This document shows, in pieces, positions 33,705 through 44,457 of a stretch of 64,000 bases of DNA. Position 1 is the first letter of the stretch. Each line of letters opens with the position of its first letter. The position numbers and the translations under genes were made by a program. The DNA is taken from contig NC_059287.1 in the NCBI RefSeq assembly GCF_017591435.1, positions 7,735,782-7,799,781 of the forward strand, written 5' to 3'. Origin of the DNA: Portunus trituberculatus. Taxonomy: Eukaryota > Arthropoda > Malacostraca > Decapoda > Portunidae. Below the pieces are notes generated by a model. The model did no database searches. It was not told where the DNA came from and saw only the letters and a list, made by a program, of their open reading frames with translations.

Positions 33705-35019
33705 TGTCGTGATCCGAGCTGTTGCACGACGTTGCACAAATTGTCTAGCTACTGGCTATAAATAGTCAAAGGTTTTTTCTATCTTTAATGAACAAAACTA
33801 ATATCTATACATAAGGTGTTCGATACGGCGCCGACAAGTAACAATCACAACTCTTTTTGTTGCCTTCTCCACTGCCATTATTACAATTTCTCTTACAAAC
33901 ATCCTTAAGAATTGCATTAATCTCGTAGATATTCTCGCATCAAAACGGATTTCACTTCAAACATCATCCACTATATCTTCATAACGTATTACAACATCTG
34001 AACCCGGTGCTTTATTTCTCCGTAAATCTCATACGTAGTACGTACAATATTACCCCTTTTTCCCAGCTACCCGTATATAAGGATGACCTTTACTTGGTAC
34101 ATGAATGCAAGCAACCACATGACGTACCACCAAATATATTACCATACACATATAATTACCAGACTCCGTTCAACAAAATGACAACGTAACACCACCGAAA
34201 TATAATGACAAATATTGATATCTCCACACAAGTGACTTCCCTCAAATAATCTCTTTCTCTTGGTACCCATACATGGAACCACGTTAACTTCGTACACAAT
34301 TACACACTAGTAAATATGTTATGTAACTTATTCGTCAGAGCAACACACATGCACATACGTAGGTAGCCGTATACAAATTCCCTTACTCATAGATGAAAAC
34401 GCAAGTATATAACGACGTCATTATGAACCAAAGTACAACCACATAAACCATAATAAACTAATACCACATAATACCTAAACCTCCTATCATGCTTCTTCCT
34501 CCATTCTAATTTACCTCAAAAAGACTGCATTGCAACTTATAAGCTCCACTTACTGGTTATATATGAAGTACAAAACGCCGCCCTCAGCTATGCAGCCGAG
34601 GGTGGCCCGCTTAGAGCCGCGGTTGTCCTCTCTGCTTCCTCTCTCTCTGCCTCTCTCTACAATTTCCCTTCAGGAACTTATGGGGGCGTGTCTTGACCCA
34701 CACAACACGCCCCTCAGAATGTACCATTCACCAATCAAGTACAAGCTCAAATGAACTCCACGTGTGGTACGAACAACATCCAAGACGACAACACTACCAC
34801 TGGATGTTTACATGACCTGGGCGACACATCTGCCCGGGCTGCCCTGGGCCAAACGGCCTGGGTCATTAAATGTTTCCCTTTGACCCTCCTGCCCTCCTAC
34901 TCTCTTTTATGGCTGGATACGGTTACACACCGCATACTGGCGAACTAGCATACTTCCATATATCTTCATTTCTTGTTTCTTATATTTTCATATTTCACTT
35001 ATGATGTGCGCATCTGACA
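33705..35019 (-). repeat. 3' LTR of the LARD-like element (1,315 bp)
   Basis: It matches 41200-42522 along its whole length. A 60-codon + strand frame appears in both LTRs only because the DNA is duplicated. A minus-strand AATAAA lies near 34010. A CT-rich tract near 34625-34660 differs in length between the two LTRs. Confidence 0.93.
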
Positions 35020-37189
35020 AACATCCCCCCTCAGAATGCGCGTCCCGCGCATTCAATGTAGTGAAGGGTGGGTGGGTGGGCAGGGTGTGCATGCCTCCCG
35101 TAGGAAGGATGAGGGCTTGGGCGACCGCGCACCTGATAGCGGTACTTTCCCCACCCATGAAGCATGTTAGCACCCGCCAGACCCCTGTCCTCTAGCCAGC
35201 ATCCAAGTCTCCAGCCAGCTATGTTATATACGTAGGAATGTAGGGCAATGGGTCCAATACTTTCTGCTAAGAAGGCATATATTAGAAAAATGCGTCTGCA
35301 CCTCAATATTCACAAAAGGGCTTTGCAGAGAGAATAATTAACTATATATATATATGGTCAGGAGAGATCATGATATTGACCAGTAGTGGAAAAGATATGT
35401 CAACACACAAAGCAAGGTAATGGAAAAGATATGGCAATGCAGTCGATACTCGTTACTTTGATATGAATATATGTCTATAACTAGGAGGAAAATATATCAT
35501 TAGGTAGTATAAATACAGCATTAATCATATAAAATCAACTCACAATCTCAAATCATACCTATGTTATTCAGAGGAATTATGACAACATTTATCATAGTAT
35601 TATGCATATATATGTCCATAACTAGGAGGAGTGTATATCATATCATAGATTGTAAAAGAAATCAGCTCATTATCCCAAATTATATCAATATTATTCAGAG
35701 GATATATATCAACATCTTACAAGATACAGAAACAATCAAGGAGAGCATCTGTAGACATCGTTCAGGTGTCGTCAGAATTTCTCAATAGAAGTAAGTTGGA
35801 ACTCAAGTATGCAATGCAGTCATAATACATCACTATTAAAAGCATATTACATGGTGAAACTTCTAAGTGTATACATAAATATGGAGGAATTACTATCTCA
35901 TTATCTCAGATAAGGGTGACGTCTCATACAAAATAACAGAAAACACAAGAAAAATTATTACATCCCGTAAGCATGCACAATATCACGATGTCGAAAATGA
36001 ACTGACGCAATGGATTCAGAAGTACTGATATATAGATTGCATTAATCTTGCAATAAGAAATAGCTGCTCTCAGATCCACGTAATATGTTGATATAAGCAC
36101 TTGAAACACTGGAAAATCCATCACTTGTGAAAATGTTACCACACCAAGAAATAAATCTGATTCTGAGTTGCCGTGTAAGGAATACGCTGTTATTTCTCAC
36201 CTTAAGTCACGATATCTATCTTTATATGTAATATACGCACTATACTCGAAAATCAAAATACAAAAAATATATTAGCTTGCTGTTAAAACACTCAACCATT
36301 ACCGTTCTGTATCATCACCAGCACACAGACAAGAACCACACCATGTATTCCACAGGTTAAACATTAATATTTACTTCATTATTTAGTTTCAACTTGTACT
36401 CCTTTCATATCAGTGTTTTCCTAACTACATCATATTATATAATGTCCATCTTAATCTCTTGATAGTCAACATCCATATCGTATTTCTTTAATATATTTTC
36501 GTCTTGTTTCACCTTCAAGCCTTACCATATAGCTAACGATAAGATGGGGAGTAATGTCCTTCTATATATTTTTCGCTTGATACCTCATCAATAACTCTTC
36601 TTTCCTCATTATCGTCGTTAACTGATTACCTTTACAATCCTTGCATTAACTTTAAATCTTCCTTTAAAATGTTATATAATCAAGTGAAAGCTACTGAAAC
36701 CACTGATGATTTCCTACGATATCACGATAGCTCAACTCAGACTTGTAACCAAATGTCCTGTGTTGTGTTAAGTACGACATCTCACATTGTATCTATTTTC
36801 AATCCCATAGATATACCCCTTATTTCACATATATCGTCAAAATCACAGATAAAGGCATTCATTAACACTCATTACTATACATTTATCCTAATCTCTATAA
36901 AATCTTCCAGATCGCCATATATCCCTCCAAATTATATAGAGACACCTTAACTTCCATGTTAGTCATATATCTTCGTCCTCATCAACAAGAAACCTTCAAA
37001 TGCCTGCATATTAATCTAATATCAATATCACTGTCGCCAGTTTTCTGCCTTCGGAACATGTATAACCACTTTACCTTTGCATATGTTCACTATATCTTCA
37101 TCTTATTTTATCAAGTTGCTATCTCAATAATAATATTTGCCCAATACAGTCATGACCTACACAGACGTATATATGCATATGCACCTTTT

Positions 37190-37890
37190 CCTATATCCTC
37201 ACCGCAACCTTTTCTAATATACTCAATATCTTCACCGCAAACTTTTCTAATATACTCAATATCTTCACCGCAAACTTTTCTAATATACTCAATATCCTCA
37301 CCGCAAACCTTTTCTAATATACTCAATATCCTCACCGCAAACTTTTCTAATATACTCAATATCCTCACAAAACTTTTCTAATATACTCAATATCCTCACC
37401 AAACTTTCTAATATACTCAATATCTTCACCGCAAACTCTTCTAATATACTCAATATCCTCACAGCAAACTTTTCTAATATACTCAATATCCTCACAGCAA
37501 CTTTTCTAATATACTCAATATCCTCACAGCAACTTTTCTAATATACTCAATATCCTCACCGCAACCTTTTCTAATTTGTTCAATATCCTCACAGCAAACT
37601 TTTCTAATATACTCAATATCCTCACAGCAAACTTTTCTAATATACTCAATAACCTCACAGCAACTTTTCTAATATACTCAATATCCTCACAGCAATCTTT
37701 TCTAATATACTCAATATCCTCACAGCAAACTTTTCTAATATACTCAATATCCTCACAGCAAACTTTTCTAATATACTCAATATCCTCACAGCAAACTTTT
37801 CTAATATACTCAATATCCTCACAGCAAACTTTTCTAATATACTCAATATCCTCACAGCAACTTTTCTAATATAATGAATATCCTCGTCTC
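37190..37890. repeat. 33-bp tandem array, about 21 copies
   Basis: The unit is AACTTTTCTAATATACTCAA followed by TATCCTCACAGCA (33 bases), in about 21 copies. Some are one or two bases short, and early copies have CACCG in place of CACAG. Because 33 is divisible by three, two frames stay open on each strand and translate as 11-residue repeats. I regard these as by-products and not a protein. Confidence 0.92.
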
Positions 37891-40800
37891 ACTATCTCAT
37901 ATTTACCTCATCGTAACCTTTCCAGAATCCACATCCCATGACCATATATTCATATATTTACTTTGGTATTTACTATTTGCCTTCATATCTCATATTTACC
38001 TCACATCCTCTCATCTATATTCATAAGTCAGACTACTCTTGATGTATTAATTTTGACTCGAGTACGCACATGTTAAAATCAATCCATGGATAGATATCTT
38101 TACTCAACATATTCACTAGTGGGCCCACTAATATCCTTGTGTATCACTCAACACTACCATGCCGGGTACTGTCGAAACGAAGCTTTCAGGGCGTCCCCCA
38201 CTCTTCTGAATCGGCAATCCCCAGACCGGCATTCACATAATGTATATTAATATTTACTTCTGGCCAGAGAGAAACAACTTGTCACCTAGTTGATCACAAC
38301 CACTTGTACACGCCTTATGCCCCTAGGTTGGCACGAAGTGTTCAAGTGTTGCTAGGCACAAGAGTCAATGTACACACAAGGAATGATATGTTTGACGCGT
38401 CTTTCTTCACATTATAATTCGCAACTTTAATGTCTTAATATCATGTGCTTACTCCGTTTTACCTCACTCTATATCAACCTTCATACTTACACTTGTTTCC
38501 TTACTACACATATATATCATATTTACTATCATATTTACTCTGATGTTAACATTATTAGTGTAGTTCCGGGAATGACATCCTTATGGCTCTGCAATATCGA
38601 TTTTTACGTCTATCTATATAAGATCTTAACCTCATGAATTTTAATTCCTTTTCATATGTCAAGCTGATCTATGATGGTCTTGTTAACAATTATCAATGCA
38701 ATATTATATGTTTTCCTTCCTGACATATGAATTCTGACTCAGTCCTCATATTATTTACCTTGATATATATTTTCCTCACTCAATATGAATTACCTTATAA
38801 CAAATATTAAGTTTTTTTTTTCTAACCTATATATCTATCCCCACTTCGTTTTCTTCCTAGATATATATTCTCCTTGACTCAATCCTCACATTGTTTTCCT
38901 GATATGTATGTTCCTCAACTCATTATTAATTACCTCTTAACAAATATCAATATATATTTTCTAATCCAAATATCCATCTTCATCCCTTTCTTCCTAGATA
39001 TATATTCTCCTCACACCTATTCCCTCACGCAGTATAGATATGTATCTAATTCCTCCCAATATTTTCCTTCCTAAACATTCCTCTCACACAATATTGCAAC
39101 CCACATATTATATTCTTCATGACATAAATATACCTCATGTTGCCGAATATCAACCCTCACATTCCACGATATTACTGACTCAACGATATTATCATATCAA
39201 TGTCAATAACATTCGCCAACTTACTGCCCGTGCGTAGCTACTTATATTTGCATATTGGCTAATGTGTATAACATCTCGAAAGTACTCCTTTTATATTTCA
39301 ACCTAGTTGTTCTCAATACTTATAACCACATCAGAACACAATTACTGTAAATTACTTCTTATATTTGCATTTACTGATGTTATTCATATCGTCTCTACCT
39401 TTATGAACTGACTGACGCCGTAACCAAGTAGCTATATATACTACAAGTCACATATAATTTCTTGTACTTATAACTTCGGGCACTAATATGATGTTATCCA
39501 ACATGACTTTACAACAACAATCGTCTTCTGAAGTGAACAATTGAAGGTTGGCCTTGCCGTACACATGTACTTGAACATTTAACATATATTTTGCTTCTTT
39601 TCTCACCTTATCGCTTAAAAACTCCACTACTTTATATTCAATTAACCCACTGAGAGAGAAAAGACATGAGGGAGGCAAGTAACCTTAAGGTGGTGAGAAA
39701 AGAAACTGTAAGGTGAACTAGGATCTAGCCAGCAACCTTCAATTGCATGAACTAGCACTGTTACAACAGTGTTACCTACTCAACTCAACTACTACCCAGC
39801 ACGTGGTAGCATCCTCAACTCGACATAATATATGTATATATTAATTCATCTTTATATCCTGCCATCATTTCATAAAATTGACCCGCAACTCACCGTTTCC
39901 TTTTCTCCTTAAATATTTTCATCTACCTTTCATTAACCCAAGAGACTCACAATACACGTATGATCAATATGTAACAACAAAATGTCTTTCTCTGCTCTTG
40001 ATTCTCTTCAATATTAACACTCTCCAGTTATTTCCTCTATTAACTTTTTACATAGATATCCCATTTTAATACTTACCTCATATATCAGTCATATTTCTTC
40101 TTTATTTTCTATACTTCTGATATTGATATTTGCCTCAAACCTTAACCGCAGTGATGTATATCTCAATCATATTTCTACTATGTTTCTATTATTCCCTCAT
40201 ACTATATCTTCTTCCTCATATACTATTCTCACGGAAAAATTCCTTGCATCAACTACACACAATATCCCTCTTTTACTTGACACTCACTTTTTGTTCCATA
40301 TCCTTCATCAGAACCTTCAATATTCTTTCATCTATAATCCGACGAACTCCCAAACATGATACAATTTACACATTTTTTATTCGTCTCTATCGCTATGGGG
40401 CAATTAAAATCGTCTTACACAGTACTTCATATTTTCCTGCTATAAACCACAATATATGCTTACACCCTTGCTATTGTCCTCTGACAGTCGACACTCGTGT
40501 GAAAAAAATTACCCTTATATGTCACGTCTCTTATATATGATAAGTTTCCTTCACATAACGACAACAAATTCGTCTACCTTTGTGAATTTTGCCGCATATC
40601 CGTAATATTTATGCCCTTGACACTCAGTTATCGTTACTCCATTGACTACTTTATGATACACATATTATAATGTAGACGAACCTTAAATAATTTATTAAAA
40701 CTCTTTATATCTCATATTTTGTCGCATTTCTCTCCGCTAATAAGACTCCTCGTTTACCCCTTGATTTGTAAAGGCTTAGGTGAAACAAGCGACAGGTAAC

Positions 40801-41181
40801 CGTACAACATATTACTCAGATATCGTCCAATCAAAATATAACCTTAAAGCATCCACTTGAAAGAATAACCTCTTACACGCAACATGATCTTTAATGAATA
40901 TCGAAATTAATTACTAAATAAAATCTACGGATTTTACACAAACCTTATGATCGTCACGGGCGACTCAGCTTCAGACAAAATAGTGATAATGATATGCATT
41001 CATATTATAATAACCATGCCACTTCTGATGTTGACAACAGCTACTTCGTGCACTTTCAACCAATTTACTTTAATCTTCCATCAATATGACTGTCCCTTGC
41101 GCCAATTCCAAGATTACACTTTGCAACATTTGGCAATATATTTTTTTTTTTTTGCAATGCAACAATTTGTGCAACATTTAG

Positions 41182-41199
41182 ATCCCACCGCTGCCACCA
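41182..41199 (-). promoter_or_regulatory. Primer-binding site, tRNA-Leu
   Basis: On the minus strand TGGTGGCAGCGGTGGGAT begins immediately after the 5' LTR. It is complementary over 18 bases to the 3' end of a eukaryotic tRNA-Leu (AAG type) including CCA. This is where reverse transcription would start. Confidence 0.82.
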
Positions 41200-42522
41200 T
41201 GTCGTGCTCCGAGCTGTTGCACGACGTTGCACAAATTGTCTAGCTACTGGCTATAAATAGTCAAAGGTTTTTTCTATCTTTAATTAACAAAACTAATATC
41301 TATACATAAGGTGTTCGATACGGCGCCGACAAGTAACAATCACAACTCTTTCTGTTGCCTTCTCCACTGCAATTATTACAATTTCTCTTACAAACATCCT
41401 TAAGAATTGCATTAATCTCGTAGATATTCTCGCATCAAAACGGATTTCACTTCAAACATCATCCACAATATCTTCATAACGTATTACAACATCTGAACCC
41501 GGTGCTTTATTTCTCCGTAAATCTCATACGTAGTACGTACAATATTACCCCTTTTTCCCAGCTACCCGTATATAAGGATGACCTTTACTTGGTACATGAA
41601 TGCAAGCAACCACATGACGTACCACCAAATATATTACCATACACATATAATTACCAGACTCCGTTCAACAAAATGACAACGTAACACCACCGAAATATAA
41701 TGACAAATATTGATATCTCCACACAAGTGACTTCCCTCAAATAATCTCTTTCTCTTGGTACCCATACATGGAACCACGTTAACTTCGTACACAATTACAC
41801 ACTAGTAAATATGTTATGTAACTTATTCGTCAGAGCAACACACATGCACATACGTAGGTAGCCGTATACAAATTCCCTTACTCATAGATGAAAACGCAAG
41901 TATATAACGACGTCATTATGAACCAAAGTACAACCACATAAACCATAATAAACTAATACCACATAATACCTAAACCTCCTATCATGCTTCTTCCTCCATT
42001 CTAATTTACCTCAAAGACTGCATTGCAACTTATAAGCTCCACTTACTGGTTATATATGAAGTACAAAACGCCGCCCTCAGCTATGCAGCCGAGGGTGGCC
42101 CGCTTAGAGCCGCGGTTGTCCTCTCTGCTTCCTCTCTCTCTCTCTCTCTCTCTCTCCCTCTACAATTTCCTTCAGGAACTTATGGGGCGTGTCTTGACCC
42201 ACACAACACGCCCCTCAGAATGTACCATTCACCAATCAAGTACAAGCTCAAATGAACTCCACGTGTGGTACGAACAACATCCAAGACGACAACACTACCA
42301 CTGGATGTTTACATGACCTGGGCGACACATCTGCCCGGGCTGCCCTGGGCCAAACGGCCTGGGTCATTAAATGTTTCCCTTTGACCCTCCTGCCCCTCCT
42401 ACTCTCTTTTATGGCTGGATACGGTTACACACCGCATACTGGCGAACTAGCATACTTCCATATATCTTCATTTCTTGTTTCTTATATTTTTCATATTTCA
42501 CTTATGATGTGCGCATCTGACA
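41200..42522 (-). repeat. 5' LTR of the LARD-like element (1,323 bp)
   Basis: Near-identical partner of 33705-35019. On the minus strand it begins TGTCAGATGCG and ends GCACGACA, followed with no spacer by the primer-binding site. An AATAAA on the minus strand lies near 41506. Confidence 0.93.
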
Positions 42523-42526
42523 CGTC

Positions 42527-43250
42527 TTCTCCCGTATCGACCTCATCAAGGCCTTCTAACAGATTCCTGTATACCCTGACGACGTACCGAAGACAGCTCT
42601 CATCACGCCCTTTGGTCTGTTTGAATACGTCAGGATGCCGTTTGGGTTACGCAACTCAGCCCAGACATTTCAGCGTTTCATCGATGAAGTACTCCGTGGC
42701 TTGCCCTTCTGCTTCGCCAACATGGACAACGTACTCATTGCGAGCCCAGACACAACTTCACACCACCAGCATCTTCAGCAAATTTTCACATGCTTGCGAG
42801 ACTACGGCGTCCAGAGCAACGCAGACAAGTCTGAGTTTGGTGTCTCTTCACTCACCTTTCTCAGCCACACCGTCTCCCCAGCAAGCATCACTCCACTCTC
42901 CTCGAAGTGTGACGCTATCCAGCAATTCCCGAAGCTGACTAATCAGCGCTAGCTCAAGCAGTTCCTGGGCATGGTTAACTATTACCACCGCTTCATTTCA
43001 CACTGCTCGCTCCTGCTTCAGCCTCTCCACGCCATGATCAAGCCCTGCAAACGTGGCCAGTCTGTCTCCCTTACCTGGACTACCGACACTACCGCTGCGT
43101 TCCTCGCAGCCAAACAGGCTCTCGTCGACGCAGCTACGCTGTCCTTCCCTGCTCCGGGTACAGAAGTTCCCCGTCCATGCCTGACGGACCCTCCTACCTT
43201 CCCCGCACAAGGGGGAGGGAGGATACTGATCGACGACCCTCAACTGCCAG
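42527..43250 (+). pseudogene. Ty3/gypsy RT and RNase H start, right half of the interrupted element
   Basis: FSRIDLIKAF (42527-42556) carries the first catalytic Asp and is followed at once by a stop. TPFGLFEYVRMPFGLRNSAQ and TFQRFIDEVLRGLPF follow. The catalytic box that should be YxDD reads NMDN (near 42722), so activity is lost. DYGVQSNADKSEFGV, FLGMVNYYHRFI and the RNase H start (LTWTTDTTAAFLAAKQAL) follow. A stop falls near 42950. The sequence ends near 43250 at a LINE ORF1. Confidence 0.88.
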
Positions 43251-43261
43251 ACTGTCTATTG

Positions 43262-44233
43262 ACCGCACTAAAGCGACTTGTGACTCTTCTCTCTAAAAGA
43301 ACACCAGTCTGTCTACGGTTAATTCTTTTATCATAAGGAAAGTAACTGATGGTAATATTGGAAATGTTGTTAATGTGAAAAAACTTACCAATGGTGATTT
43401 ACTTGTTCAGACACTTAACGTAAGTCAAGTCAAATCATTGTTGAAGCTCCGGTTCATTCATGAAATCGAGATCAAGGCTTTGATTCCAGTATCCATGAAT
43501 TTGTGTCAGGGAGACACTTCCCCTCGTTATTTTATGGATATGGAACCGACTGAGATTGTCGATTGCATAGCTGACCAAAATGTCATTGAGGCTCGCAAAA
43601 TAACTAAAATGGTTGATGGTACCAGAAGGAGCACAGCTTCAGTAATTTTCACCTTCAGTGCTTTTAAGTTGCCAAAGACGGTTTATGTAGAGCAGGAGTC
43701 AGTTTCCGTTCGTCCCTACATTCCGAATCCTCTCCGTTGTTTGAAGTGCCAGCTTTACGGTCACCATGGGAATGCATGTCGGTCTTCCCATGCTTACTAC
43801 GGTAAATGCTCAGGAGAGGGTCACTCGGTGGAGCAGTGCACATCTTTGATAGAAAAGTGCCGTAACTGTGAGGGTGCTTACTCAACTTTCTCGTGCGACT
43901 GTCCCACGTGAAAAGTAGAGAAAGAGGTCTGTACAATTAAAGCTACTGAGGGAATTTCTTACTATGAAGCAAGGATGCAAGTGAAGCAGACGCAGACTAC
44001 GGCTACTTCAAACGTCTCCTACGCTTCAACAGTAAGGGCTCCACCCAAGATGTGCACTGCTGCCATTTAGACTGACCCACTGCCTGCCCCATCTACCACC
44101 ACAGCTTCCCCTTCAACCTCCACCTCATCATCTGCTATGACTACTACTTTCACTAAAACTTCTACTCCTATCACTTCCTCTGCTCCATATTTGTCTGCTA
44201 TTTCTCGTACTCCCAGCTGTGGTGTTGGGTAGC
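43262..44233 (+). pseudogene. LINE ORF1 (Gag-like) with zinc knuckles
   Basis: A 179-codon open frame (43375-43911) begins VGNVVNVKKLTNGD and holds a conserved LINE Gag core, then CLKCQLYGHHGNAC (C-x2-C-x4-H-x4-C) and two further Cys-rich segments (GKCSGEGHSVEQC, KCRNCEGAY). The same frame reaches further both ways with stops at about 43290, 43910 and 44070; the last part is Ser/Thr/Pro-rich. Jockey-type LINEs have such an ORF1 that binds RNA. The endonuclease/RT half is missing because the gypsy LTR at 44234 begins there. Confidence 0.75.
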
Positions 44234-44457
44234 TGTCGGGACAGTACAGCCACGAAGGTGAAGGTTCTTCATAGAAACACGTACTAACTGGAGTAGGTGT
44301 ATTCAAGCAGAGGAACACAGAGAAAGCCTTGGATGGACCCCCGTACGCGTGCCTGCCTTGGAGACGCCAGCAAGACTGAGGCTTACGTAGGGTTGCCAGG
44401 CGTACGATAATCAGAGGTACAGGGAATACATATGATACATTACATTACATACCCACA
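44234..44457 (-). repeat. Candidate 3' LTR of the gypsy at 44445-48784, 224 bp
   Basis: On the minus strand a polypurine run GAGGGAGGAGGGAGG (ending near 44459) is followed by TGTGGGTATG at 44457. TG...CA limits give an end at 44234 (CTGTCCCGACA). Its place downstream of integrase fits a 3' LTR. No partner LTR exists in the window, so the borders rest on these signals only. Confidence 0.5.

Larger units (their letters stand above)
35020..41199 (-). other. Non-coding interior of the LARD-like element
   Basis: AT-rich sequence of 6.2 kb. I find no domain motif on either strand. Apart from the 33-bp array (37190-37890), it holds only scattered short frames. The longest outside the array are about 136 codons (40130-40540) and 98 codons (40947-41243). 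Both lie antisense to the element and look like hydrophobic AT-driven noise. Confidence 0.8.
33705..42522 (-). mobile_element. LARD-like non-autonomous LTR retrotransposon, 8,818 bp
   Basis: Two direct LTRs (33705-35019 and 41200-42522) begin TG and end CA and flank a 6,180-base interior. The primer-binding site (41182-41199, minus strand) and a purine tract (near 35022-35034, minus strand) fix the orientation as minus. The LTRs differ by about five substitutions plus a few simple-repeat indels by my reading, so the insertion is young. Even so, no Gag, protease, RT, RNase H or integrase motif appears in any frame of the interior, and the longest frames are AT-rich noise. A young, structurally complete element with no genes must be mobilised in trans. 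Long LTRs and a long non-coding interior are the definition of a LARD. Confidence 0.88.

Noticed and set aside
34007..34189. 60-codon + strand frame found identically at 41502-41684
   Set aside because: The identity comes from the LTR duplication; it lies antisense to the element and has no known motif.
37190..37890. Possible CRISPR-like array or repeat protein
   Set aside because: Units are contiguous with no unique spacers, so it is a simple tandem array; the open frames follow from the unit length being a multiple of three.
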